Shown piece after piece: positions 20,233-31,650 of a stretch of 64,000 nucleotides of DNA. Below the pieces are notes generated by a model that made no database searches, had not been told where the DNA came from, and saw only the letters and a program-made list of their open reading frames with translations. Position numbers and translations under genes: made by a program. Every line of letters begins with the position of its first letter. The first letter of the stretch is position 1. Source of the stretch: Azoarcus sp. Aa7 (lineage in GTDB: Bacteria > Pseudomonadota > Gammaproteobacteria > Burkholderiales > Rhodocyclaceae); NCBI RefSeq assembly GCF_014822185.1, contig NZ_QVLR01000107.1, positions 222,414 to 286,413 on the forward strand, in the 5' to 3' direction.

Positions 20233-21597
20233 TCAGTCCGCCTTCTCGTTGTCCGGCCCTTCGAGTGCGGGCGAGTCGTGGCGCTCCGGTTCCAGCGGAT
20301 ACCGTACGACGCGATTGCGGCCGCTGCGCTTGGCCTCGTAGCACGCCGCGTCGGCCGTGATCAGGATCTCCGAAGGGTCGGTGTGGGTGCCGTCGATATA
20401 GGCCATGCCGATGCTGGCGCCGATCGAGAAGCTGCGTCCCTGCCACTCGAAGTCGAACGAGGAGATGCTCTCGCGCAGTTGTTCGGCGATGGCGATCGCG
20501 TCGGCCGGGCAGCAGCCGCGCAGGATCAGCGCGAACTCGTCGCCGCCGATGCGGCAGATGATGTCCTGATCGCGCAGACGCTGCTGGATCAGGAGCGCGA
20601 TGCGCATCAGCAGGTCGTCGCCGGCAGCATGGCCGCAGGTGTCGTTCACGATCTTGAAGCGGTCGAGGTCGATAAAGCACAGCGCCCCGTGATCGCCCGC
20701 CCGGCGGGATGCCACGACGCACTCGTCGAGCTTCTGTTCGAACACGCGGCGGTTCGGCAGACCCGTCAGCGGATCGTGCTGCGCCTGGTATGCAAGCAGC
20801 GCCGTGGCGTCGTCGATGCGCGACTGCAGGGTGCGATGGTTCTCGGAGATCGCCCGCGCCATCGTGTTGAAGCCGCGTTCCAGGGCGGACAGTTCCTGGC
20901 TGGTGGCGTGCTCGGGGATCGCGACGTCGAGCGCGCCGGCCGCCATCTGCCCGACCCCGCGGACCAGGCGTGCCACGGGGTGCGACACCGAACGCGCCAG
21001 CCTGACGGCGATCACCGCGGTGAGCAGCAGGCCGGAGGCGAGGATGCCGAAGGAGGTCCAGATGATCAGCGATTTCTCCCGCGAAGACGGGCGGGTGTCG
21101 AGCTCCACATGAACCCAGCCGATCGTCCGCGTGCCGTGCTGGGTGGCGCCCGCCTGCCAGCCGTCGAGAAACTCGTCGTCGATGACGATACCCCCCGGCT
21201 CGATCGGCGCGATCACCGCGAGGGTGTCCGGGGCCGTATGCGGAATCGCACCATCCTGGACGCTGCGCAGGACCTCGGGCTCCAGCACGCTGATGCGCCC
21301 TCTGCTGACGAGCAGGGTGCCCCGGTCGTCATACACGGCGGCGGCGCTCACTTCCCGCTGCGCCGTCGCCGCCTGCAGCAGGGACTGCAAGGTCGCGCGA
21401 TTGCCGGAAATGACGCCGTATTCCGCCGCGGGCGCGAGGAAACTGACGATCGCGTTGCCGCGCTCGTGCAGCGTCCGGTCCAGAGTCTGCGCGCCGCGAT
21501 ACAGCACCAGCGCCGTCACCAACGTGGCGAGCAGCGCCGCCGGCAGCAGCGCCACCAGCAGCAGCCGGTTATGCAGGGAAAGGCGGCTCGGCTTCAA
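20233..21597 (-). CDS. membrane diguanylate cyclase with periplasmic sensor and HAMP
   Basis: Starting at TTG 21597, the 454-residue protein has transmembrane segments at about 6-30 and 155-175 flanking a periplasmic sensor region, a HAMP domain, and a GGDEF domain with the active motif CRIGGDEFAL and the helix HDPLTGLPNRR. It should make cyclic di-GMP. The start is a TTG inside TTGA, overlapping the stop of the upstream binding-protein gene and preceded by GAGGAGG, so the two are translationally coupled. A sensor partnership is inferred from this. Confidence 0.85.
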   Translation of the reverse strand: MKPSRLSLHNRLLLVALLPAALLATLVTALVLYRGAQTLDRTLHERGNAIVSFLAPAAEYGVISGNRATLQSLLQAATAQREVSAAAVYDDRGTLLVSRGRISVLEPEVLRSVQDGAIPHTAPDTLAVIAPIEPGGIVIDDEFLDGWQAGATQHGTRTIGWVHVELDTRPSSREKSLIIWTSFGILASGLLLTAVIAVRLARSVSHPVARLVRGVGQMAAGALDVAIPEHATSQELSALERGFNTMARAISENHRTLQSRIDDATALLAYQAQHDPLTGLPNRRVFEQKLDECVVASRRAGDHGALCFIDLDRFKIVNDTCGHAAGDDLLMRIALLIQQRLRDQDIICRIGGDEFALILRGCCPADAIAIAEQLRESISSFDFEWQGRSFSIGASIGMAYIDGTHTDPSEILITADAACYEAKRSGRNRVVRYPLEPERHDSPALEGPDNEKAD

Positions 21598-22517
21598 TGC
21601 GGCCTCCTCTTTTCGATCGCGTCGACGAGGGCAGATTCGTCGGGAACCGGGTACAGCAGCGACCGCGCGACGTGGCGATTGACCCCGACACTGAAATACC
21701 GGGGTGCCTCCGCCACCGGAAGGTCGATGTGCCCCGCGCCTTGCTGCGAGACGAGCCATTCGCCCACCTGGCGAGCGGCATCTTCCGGTGCCGTGTAGAC
21801 GGAGGCGATCGCGCCGGCCGTCACGTAGGCCTGCGAATAACCGAACAGCGGCTTGCGGTAGCGGTAGGTGGTAAGCAGGATCGGGCGCGCGGTGCTGGGG
21901 CTGTAGGCGAGCGGGTCGGGCACCGCGAGAATCGCATCCGACGTTTCGAGCAGGCGTTCGAGCGCAGGCAGCAGGCCGTCGGTGTCCTCGATGGTCTCGA
22001 AGCTCATCGTCAGCCCCTGGCGGGCGCCGGCTTCGGCGAGTGCACTGCGCATCGACGCGGATTGCGGTCCGAGCAGCACGCCCACGCGCGTCGTCTTCGG
22101 GTTTGTCGCGCGGATCAGGCGGATGTGCCGGACGAGGGGTTGGTCGAGCACGAAACCGCCGAGCTTCGCGCGCGGATGGCGTTGCTGCAGCGCCCGAAGG
22201 TTGGGCGACGAAATCAGCGCCACCAGAATGGGGGCCGTGCTGCGATCGGCGACCGCTTCGGCCGCTTCGGCGCCCACTGCGATCACGATGTCGGCACGTT
22301 TCAGGGCCGCCTCGTTGATCGATTCGCCGGTGCTGCCGGCATCGTTGAGACGGACAGAAGCCGAGGACGAGACTTCGCGGCTCAGGGCGGCCGCGAAAGT
22401 GGCCTGCGCGTCGCTCCGCTTCGACAGGACGATCGCGGCCTCGAGCGCGAACGCCGACGGAGCCAGCAGCGCCAGCACCGACAGGGCAAGGACGAGTCGC
22501 ACCAAGCGGTTCAGCAT
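21594..22517 (-). CDS. secreted ABC-type substrate-binding-like protein (TrpX/PF04392-like)
   Basis: The 307-residue protein starts with a signal peptide (MLNRLVRLVLALSVLALLAPSAFA) followed by a periplasmic binding-protein fold of the type found in TrpX/YtrF-like proteins (ADIVIAVGAEAAEAV, VGVLLGPQSASM, DAILAVPDPLAYSP, PLFGYSQAYVTAGAIAS). No ABC permease or ATPase accompanies it; the next gene is a diguanylate cyclase whose start overlaps its stop. It therefore may deliver a ligand signal to that cyclase rather than feed a transporter. Confidence 0.78.
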   Translation of the reverse strand: MLNRLVRLVLALSVLALLAPSAFALEAAIVLSKRSDAQATFAAALSREVSSSASVRLNDAGSTGESINEAALKRADIVIAVGAEAAEAVADRSTAPILVALISSPNLRALQQRHPRAKLGGFVLDQPLVRHIRLIRATNPKTTRVGVLLGPQSASMRSALAEAGARQGLTMSFETIEDTDGLLPALERLLETSDAILAVPDPLAYSPSTARPILLTTYRYRKPLFGYSQAYVTAGAIASVYTAPEDAARQVGEWLVSQQGAGHIDLPVAEAPRYFSVGVNRHVARSLLYPVPDESALVDAIEKRRPH

Positions 22518-22849
22518 GACATCCGTGGTGTGCGACAAGCGTCGCGGGGAAACAGGGCAGCGTATGCTTGCAAGAGGATTCGCTTCGGGTCGGCGTGCTC
22601 GTCCCCGTTGCGGAGGCTGCGCGCAGGCGTTTTCCGGTCCGGGGTGATCTTCATCCGCGTCATGCGTACCGGATACACTGTGCTCGTCAAATCGTGCAGC
22701 TTTCCATTTATGCCGTGTCGAGTCAATCCCGGATGTGCCCATCATAAGCTGCATGGATTTGTATCGCGGCCGTGCGTCATGGTTGCAGCCGCGGATGTCG
22801 TGCGGTCGATGCCTGCGGGAATGACGGATCGAGCAGAGGAGTGGCCGGA
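22518..22849. other. divergent intergenic region, no gene
   Basis: These 332 bases separate the minus-strand binding-protein gene from the plus-strand ABC ATPase. Both units must be transcribed from here, but I see no hexamer pair good enough to call. Frames running through it are start-codon extensions of the flanking genes. The only clear site is GAGGAG just before ATG 22850. Confidence 0.5.
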
Positions 22850-23523
<674 letters not shown>

Positions 23524-23527
<4 letters not shown>

Positions 23528-26031
23528 GCCGGGTACTCGGCCGGATCTTCGTCGCGAGCCTCGCCCGCCGCCGCCTCGCAACGGCGCTGTCGCTGTTCGC
23601 GATCGCGCTCGGCGTCGCCCTCGGCTTGGCCGTGCAGATCATCCACGGTGCGGCACTCGACGAATTCGGTCGCGGCATGCGGCTGCTTTCCGGCGAGGCC
23701 GACCTGCAGGTGGCGGGATCGCGCGACGGCTTCGACGATGCGCTGTACGGCCGGCTCGCGATGCGCGACGAGGTGGCCGATGCCAGCCCCGTCGTGGAAC
23801 TCGAGGTCCGCCTGCCGGGGCATGACCGGTCGCTGCGGATATTCGGCATCGACGCCCTGCGGGTCGCTCACGTCCATCCGGCCCTGATGCCGCAGGTCGC
23901 CGAGGCTCCGCGCGACGGCGCGGTCCTCGCCGCGCTGCAGCCCGACGCGCTGTTCCTGAGCCCGGCAGCCCAGGCCGAACTCGGCGTTTCGGCCGGCGAC
24001 CGGCTGGACGTCCTGGCCGCCACGCGGATCGTGTCGCTGCGCGTCGCCGGAGCGGTACCCGGCGCCGGACAGGGGCGGGCGCTGGCGGTCATGGATATCG
24101 CCGCTGTCCAACAGCTCTTCGGCCGATCGGACCGTATCACGCGCATCGATCTGCGCCTGAAGCCGGGCGTCGACGTCGCGGCCGCACGCAATGCGCTCGC
24201 GGCCGGCTTGCCCGCGGGCGTCGAAGTGCTCACCCCGCGCGCGGCCGAGGAGCTGGCGGCGGGCCTCTCGCGTGCCTATCGCGTGAATCTCACGATGCTG
24301 GCCGCGATCGCCCTCGTCACCGGCGGGTTCCTCGTCTTTTCCACCCAGTTCCTCGCCGTTGCACGCCGTCGCCAGGAGTTCGCGTTCCTGCGCGCGCTGG
24401 GGCTCGACCGCGGGGCACTGATGCGCGGACTGCTCGTCGAAGGCGCCGTGATCGGGCTCGCGGGCGGCCTGCTCGGGATCGCCCTCGGGCACGGGTTTGC
24501 CGCCGTCGCCTTCGATATCGCCGGCGGCGATCTCGGCGCGGGCTATTTCAGCGGCGTGACCCCCGCGCTGCGCTTCGATCTGCCCGCGAGCGGCACCTAT
24601 CTCCTGCTGGGTGTCCTCGCCGGACTGGCCGGGGCATGGCTGCCGGCGCGCGAGGCGCGGCGCATGCTGCCCGCGCGCGCGCTCAAGTCCGGTGACGAGG
24701 CCAGCATGTTCCGCTTCCGCCCGCACCCGCGTCGCGCCGCAGTCTGCCTGGGAAGCGCCGCGGTGCTGTGCCTGCTGCCGCCGCTCGGCGGCGTGCCCGT
24801 GTTCGGCTACATCGCCGTCGCCCTCATCCTGGTCGGAGCCGTGCTGGTGCTGCCGATGCTCGTGCGGGGCGTTACGCGCGTCGCGTCCCGTCCGCGCCGG
24901 GCCCTGTGGCGGCTGGCGAACGCCCGGCTCGCGGCTGCGCCCGGGCAGGGCGTCGTCGCCGGCGCCGGGGTCGTCGCGAGCGTCGCGCTCGCCGTCGCGA
25001 TGGCGATCATGGTCGCATCCTTCCGCGATTCGGTGGATCGCTGGCTCACCACCGTGCTGCCCGCCGATCTCTACGTCAGCGCCTCCCCGCAGGGGACCAG
25101 CGGCTTCCTCGATCCCGCCGCGCTGGAGCGGATCGCGGCCCTGTCGGGCGTATCGCGAACCATGCCGGTGCGCTTCGACACCCTGCGCCTCGACGACCGG
25201 CATCTTCCGGTGTCCCTGATCGCGCGTCCGCTGGACGGCGGAAGACTGCTCCCGCTGGTCGGTCTGTCGACGCCTCCGCCCGCGGGCGAGAGGCCTGCGT
25301 GGGTGTCGGAAGCGATGGCCGACCTCTTCGCGCTCGGTGCCGGCGACCGTCTCGTCCTGCCGCTGGGCGGCAATCCGGTGGCCTTCCGCGTCGCCGGCGT
25401 ATGGCGCGACTACGCGCGGCAGCAGGGCGCAGTCGCGATCGAACTGGCGGACTACCGCGCGGCAACCGGCGACCTCGTCGCGAACGACGTCAGCGTCTTC
25501 CTCGCCGAAGGCGCCTCCTTCGATACGGTCGCTGCGGCAGTCCGCGACGTCCTCGGCGAGAACACCGTGCGGATCGCGAGCCCCGGCGAGATTCGCGCCC
25601 GGAGTCTCGCGATCTTCGACCGCACCTTCCTGGTCACCTACGCGATGGAGGCAGTAGCCGTGCTCATCGGCCTGTTCGGCGTCAGCACCAGCTTCGCGGT
25701 GTTGGCGATCGCCCGGCGCAAGGAATTCGGCATGCTGCGCCATCTCGGGATGACGCGCCGCGAGGTCGGCCGGCTGATCACGCTCGAGGGTGTGCTCACC
25801 GCGGCGGCAGGCACCGCGCTCGGCCTGGTCGCGGGAACCGCGGTGGCCTTCGTCCTGATCGAAGTCGTCAATCGCCAGAGTTTCCACTGGAGCATGGATC
25901 CGCACGTTCCGTTCGGCGGTCTGCTGGCTTTCGCGGGTATCGTGATCGCGCTCGCGGGGCTCGCGGCGCGCGTGTCCGGGTATCAGGCGATGCGCGGTTC
26001 GGCCGTGCTGGCGGTGCGGGAGGACTGGTGA
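23524..26031 (+). CDS. FtsX/MacB-type ABC permease, two FtsX domains
   Basis: Starting at GTG 23524 the 835-residue membrane protein has an N-terminal helix (LFAIALGVALGLAVQIIHGA), a large periplasmic domain (about 50-255), an FtsX core of three helices (about 258-390), a second set (about 410-505), a second periplasmic domain, and a final FtsX core (about 700-825). This double arrangement fuses what AttF and AttG encode separately. It is coupled to the ATPase upstream and overlaps the next gene by one base. Likely role: moving a lipid or lipoprotein-like cargo from the outer face of the inner membrane. Confidence 0.88.
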
Positions 26032-27113
26032 TGGGCTGGAGGCGGATCTGGCGCGCCCTTGCGTTCGCCGTCTGCGGAGCGCTTGCAATGCCTGCGGCGA
26101 AGGCCGGCCCCGAGTATCCGCCCGTGCTGCCGGGAACGGTGCTGCGCTTTCCCGCGGATGGCGGCGCACATCCGGACTTCCGTACCGAATGGTGGTACGT
26201 CACCGGGTGGATCACCGACGAACGGGGCGTCGAGCGCGGCTTCCAGGTCACCTTCTTCCGCGTCCGCACGGGGATCGGGGAAGACAACCCGAGCCGCTTC
26301 GCTCCGCGCCAACTCGTGCTCGCCCATGCGGCGATCGCCGATCCGGCCGCGGGGCGCCTCCTGCATGCCGAACGCAGCGAACGCGCGCTCGACCCACTTG
26401 CCGGTGCCGCCGCGGGGGAGACGCGCGTGTGGATCCGCGACTGGCAGCTCGCATGGACGCAGGATCACTATCGCAGCCGCGTCGATGCCGGATCGTTCGC
26501 CTTCGACCTGCGTTTCGACCCGTCCGGCCCGCCCGTGCTCAACGGCGACAACGGCTTCAGCCAGAAGGCCGCCGATCCGAAGCACGCGAGCCATTACTAC
26601 AGCCGCCCGCAGCTCGCGGTCAGCGGCTCCCTGCGTGTGGATGGCGCCACCGTCCCCGTGACCGGCCGGGCCTGGCTGGACCACGAGTGGTCCAGCGAAC
26701 TGCTGCCCGAGGGCGCGCGCGGTTGGGACTGGATCGGCATCAACCTCCACGACGGCGGCTCGCTGATGGCCTTCCGCATGCGCGACGAGCGGGGCGGGGC
26801 GCTGTGGTCCGCCGGCACGCTGCGCCCCGCCGGAGGCGAAACCCGCGCCCTGAGCTCCGGGCAGGTCGCCTTCGCGCCCCAGCGGCGCTGGCGCTCGCCC
26901 CGCACGGGCGCCGAGTACGCCGTCGAATGGCTCATCGACATCGACGGCCGCCGGCTGGAGTTGCGTCCGCTGATGGACGATCAGGAACTCGACAGCCGCC
27001 GCTCGACCGGTGCCGTGTATTGGGAGGGCGCCGTGCGCCTGTTCGAGTCCGGTCGCGAGATCGGGCGCGGCTATCTCGAGATGACCGGCTACGCGGAACG
27101 CCTGCGGATGTGA
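26031..27113 (+). CDS. secreted lipocalin-like/CrtC-AttH family protein
   Basis: The 360-residue protein has an N-terminal signal peptide (ending ALAMPAAKA) and two lipocalin-like halves typical of AttH and of the CrtC carotenoid hydratase family: FRTEWWYVTGWI near residue 50, AWLDHEWSSE near 225 and WDWIGINLHDGG near 240. Family members accompany LolD/FtsX-type transporters and probably bind hydrophobic cargo. Carotenoid hydratase activity is not supported, since no crt genes are near. The start overlaps the permease stop (TGATG). Confidence 0.85.
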   Translation: MGWRRIWRALAFAVCGALAMPAAKAGPEYPPVLPGTVLRFPADGGAHPDFRTEWWYVTGWITDERGVERGFQVTFFRVRTGIGEDNPSRFAPRQLVLAHAAIADPAAGRLLHAERSERALDPLAGAAAGETRVWIRDWQLAWTQDHYRSRVDAGSFAFDLRFDPSGPPVLNGDNGFSQKAADPKHASHYYSRPQLAVSGSLRVDGATVPVTGRAWLDHEWSSELLPEGARGWDWIGINLHDGGSLMAFRMRDERGGALWSAGTLRPAGGETRALSSGQVAFAPQRRWRSPRTGAEYAVEWLIDIDGRRLELRPLMDDQELDSRRSTGAVYWEGAVRLFESGREIGRGYLEMTGYAERLRM

Positions 27114-27173
27114 GGCCGTGTATAATGCGCGCGCCGCTGCAATGGCGGCAGCCCGCTTTGCGGGCACGGCGGG

Positions 27174-27258
27174 GCCCAAGTGGCGGAATTGGTAGACGCA
27201 CCAGATTTAGGTTCTGGCGCCGCGAGGCGTGGGGGTTCGAGTCCCTTCTTGGGCACCA
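27174..27258 (+). tRNA. tRNA-Leu (anticodon TAG)
   Basis: The acceptor stem GCCCAAG pairs with CTTGGGC and the CCA end is encoded at 27256-27258. The anticodon loop TTTAGGT between CCAGA and TCTGG gives TAG, and the long variable arm fits leucine. A TATAAT -10 hexamer lies at 27121-27126. Confidence 0.97.
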
Positions 27259-27429
27259 TATGGCGCAATGGCGGTCTGTGCGAAGCCGGTCTTCGTACCG
27301 TGGAAGCCGGGCTTCAGCCGCGCCAGCCTTTCATCGAAAGGTATCGTCCTGCCTCCTTCGGGGCGGGACGCGTTCGATATCGAGGGAAAGGATCGCCCGC
27401 GGCGCCTTTCCGCATTCACGGATTACGCA

Positions 27430-28713
27430 ATGACTAACGCGCAGTGGTTCCTGCTGGTGGGCGGCCTTTTGCTCGCGATGGGTCTGACTTCGTCAGTCCT
27501 CAAGCGACTGCCGGTCACGAGCGCGATCATCTATCTGGCGGTCGGCATGCTGGTCGGGCCGACGGTGCTGAACCTCTTCCACTTCAATCCGCTCAAGGAG
27601 TCAGCGCTCCTCGAGATCCTCACCGAAGCGGCCGCGCTGATCTCGCTGTACGCGGCGGGCGTCAAGATGCCCGTTCCGGTCAGCCTGGCGCGGTGGCGCA
27701 CGCCCATTCTCCTCGCGTTCGTGTCGATGGCGGTCACGGTGCTCCTGGTGGCCGCGTTTTCCCACTACGCGCTGGGGCTGCCGCTCGGGGCGGCGATCCT
27801 GCTCGGGGCGATCGTTGCGCCGACCGATCCGGTGCTCGCGACCGAGGTCCAGATCCGCCATCCGGGCGACCGCGACCGCCTGCGCTTCACGCTGACCTGC
27901 GAGGCCGGCATGAACGATGGCAGCGCATTTCCCTTCGTCATGCTCGGCCTCGGGCTGCTGGGTCTGCATGAGTTGGGGGAGCTGGGCACGCGTTGGCTGC
28001 TGGTGGACGTCGTGTGGGCCACGCTCGCCGGCATCGCGCTCGGTGCGGTGTCGGGTGCGGGGCTCGCCCACCTGGCGCATCGCCTGCGCAGCAATCGGCC
28101 CGGGCACGGGCTGCTCGACGACTTCCTCGGCCTGGGGCTGATCGCGCTGGTGTATGGCGTCAGCCTTCTGATCAGCGCATGGGGTTTCCTGGCGGTGTTC
28201 TTCGCCGCGGTCGCGCTGCATCAGACCGAGCGCAAGCTGGCGGGAGCGGGGCCGGACGTGCCCGACCGGCTGCTGGCGAGCGACGGTGGAGAGGGGGGCG
28301 AGGGTGTCCCGGCGGCGACGGTGAGCGAGGGTTCGCTGGTGTTCAAGGAGCACCTCGAACGCGTTTCGGAGGTGGTGCTCATCCTGCTGATCGGCGGCAC
28401 CCTGTTCGTCGACTCGTGGAGCTGGCGCGCGGTGTCGCTGGCGCTATTCCTGTTCCTCGTCGCACGTCCGCTGAGCGTATTCGTCGGGCTCGCAGGCACG
28501 CGCACGCCCGGGAACGCCAAGGCGCTCGCCGGCTGGTTCGGCGTGCGCGGGATCGGCTCCCTGTACTACCTGATGTACGCGATCCAGCACGGGCTGCCGG
28601 AAAAGCTGGCGCTCGAGCTGATCCACATGACACTGATCGTCGTCACCCTTTCGATCCTGTGCCACGGGATCAGCGTCAAGCCGCTGATGGAGCGTTTCTG
28701 GGCGGAGCGCTGA
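27430..28713 (+). CDS. cation/proton antiporter (CPA1, NhaP-type)
   Basis: The 427-residue protein has about 12 hydrophobic segments and the CPA1 ion-binding signature GAIVAPTDPVLATEVQ near residue 130, followed by CEAGMNDGSAFPF near 157 and FGVRGIGSLYYL near 365. It probably exchanges Na+ or K+ for H+ at the inner membrane. ATG 27430 (MTNAQWFLL) precedes the first helix directly. It ends base-to-base against the convergent metallo-hydrolase gene (stops share TGATCA). Confidence 0.87.
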   Translation: MTNAQWFLLVGGLLLAMGLTSSVLKRLPVTSAIIYLAVGMLVGPTVLNLFHFNPLKESALLEILTEAAALISLYAAGVKMPVPVSLARWRTPILLAFVSMAVTVLLVAAFSHYALGLPLGAAILLGAIVAPTDPVLATEVQIRHPGDRDRLRFTLTCEAGMNDGSAFPFVMLGLGLLGLHELGELGTRWLLVDVVWATLAGIALGAVSGAGLAHLAHRLRSNRPGHGLLDDFLGLGLIALVYGVSLLISAWGFLAVFFAAVALHQTERKLAGAGPDVPDRLLASDGGEGGEGVPAATVSEGSLVFKEHLERVSEVVLILLIGGTLFVDSWSWRAVSLALFLFLVARPLSVFVGLAGTRTPGNAKALAGWFGVRGIGSLYYLMYAIQHGLPEKLALELIHMTLIVVTLSILCHGISVKPLMERFWAER

Positions 28714-29694
28714 TCACTGCGCCGGCTTGGGGAGCGGCGAATACTCGAGCGGGACCCAGGCGTACACGCCCTTGCCGTCAGCGCGCACGTGGCCGATGCC
28801 GGGGAAGGGCAGATGCATGCCGGCGACCAGGGTCTTGCTCGCGGCCAGCGAGTACATGAGGCTGCGGCGGGTCGCGATCGCCTGGTTCTGGTCGAAGTCG
28901 AACTCGATCGAGACGCCCGGCAGCGCGAACTGGACCGCATGCGAGTGCACGATGTCGCCCCAGATCAGCAGCTTCTGGCCGGACGACTCGATGGAAATCG
29001 CGCTGTGCCCCGGCGTGTGCCCGTAGGCCTTGACCGCGCGCACGCCGGCTGCAATCTCCGTGCCGTCGGCGAAGGTGCGCCACTTGCCGCGTGCCTGGTA
29101 GGGTACGGCGATGTCGCGTGCCATCCTGAAGAAATCCTGCATCTCGGGCTTGGAAGCGGCGGCGGCCTGCTGCGACAGCCAGAAGTCGTTGTCGAGCACC
29201 GACACGTACACGTTCGCGTTCGGGAAGACCGGCGGAGCCGCCGGATCGCCGAGCCCGCCGATGTGGTCGGGGTGCATGTGGGTCAGGATGACCGTGTCGA
29301 CCTGTGCGGGGTCGTAGCCGGCGGCCTTGAGATTGTCGACGACGAAGCCGAGGGTGGGCCCGAAGAGCTTGGCCGCACCGGCGTCAACCAGGATCAGGTT
29401 GCCCCCGGTGTTGATCAGGTAGGCATTCACCGCGGTCTGCATCTTCGGGTTGCCGACGAACATGCGCGCCAGCATCCGGTTGAGGTCTTCCGGCTCGGCG
29501 TTCTTGAGCAGTTTGGTATCGAGCTCGATTGCACCGTCATACAGCGCGGTGACCTCGAACTGCCCGACCATGGTCCGGTAGTAGCCCGGAACCTGGGTCT
29601 TCACCATGGGGGCTTCCGCCAGCGCCGGGGCTGCCGGTGCGAGGGCGAACAGCGCAGCACTCACGGCGAGGACTCGCTGGAGGCTCTTGTACAT
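28714..29694 (-). CDS. secreted metallo-beta-lactamase-fold hydrolase
   Basis: The 326-residue protein carries a signal peptide (MYKSLQRVLAVSAALFALAPAAPALA) and the zinc-binding motif LTHMHPDHIGG, with further ligands in GHTPGHSAI and WGDIVHSHAVQ. This is the family that includes periplasmic quorum-quenching lactonase-like and arylsulfatase-like MBL proteins. I chose ATG 29694 because the AGGAG at about seven bases fits it, whereas the upstream ATG two codons earlier would be almost on top of that site. Substrate unknown. Confidence 0.87.
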   Translation of the reverse strand: MYKSLQRVLAVSAALFALAPAAPALAEAPMVKTQVPGYYRTMVGQFEVTALYDGAIELDTKLLKNAEPEDLNRMLARMFVGNPKMQTAVNAYLINTGGNLILVDAGAAKLFGPTLGFVVDNLKAAGYDPAQVDTVILTHMHPDHIGGLGDPAAPPVFPNANVYVSVLDNDFWLSQQAAAASKPEMQDFFRMARDIAVPYQARGKWRTFADGTEIAAGVRAVKAYGHTPGHSAISIESSGQKLLIWGDIVHSHAVQFALPGVSIEFDFDQNQAIATRRSLMYSLAASKTLVAGMHLPFPGIGHVRADGKGVYAWVPLEYSPLPKPAQ

Positions 29695-29801
29695 GGACAT
29701 TCTCCTGTCGGTTGGGGCGATGAGTACGTCATGGAGAATAGCGCAAAACGCGCTCATCGCGAGGCGGGCTGCGGGGCGACCCTGCGGCCCGGTCGTGCCT
29801 G

Positions 29802-31466
<1,665 letters not shown>

Positions 31467-31650
31467 TGGATCGCTTTTTGTTTCGGTCGAACCGATATGA
31501 TGAAGTGCGCAAAGGATACCTCAAGCCCGCCGGTGCTTGCGCTGTCGCGGAAGTGAGAAGGAATCCCGCGTCGCCGGCCAAGGTGGTCTCTATCATTTTG
31601 TTACATGATGGCCACATGGGGTGCGTTGCTGTTGCGCGCCTCAGTCCCGG

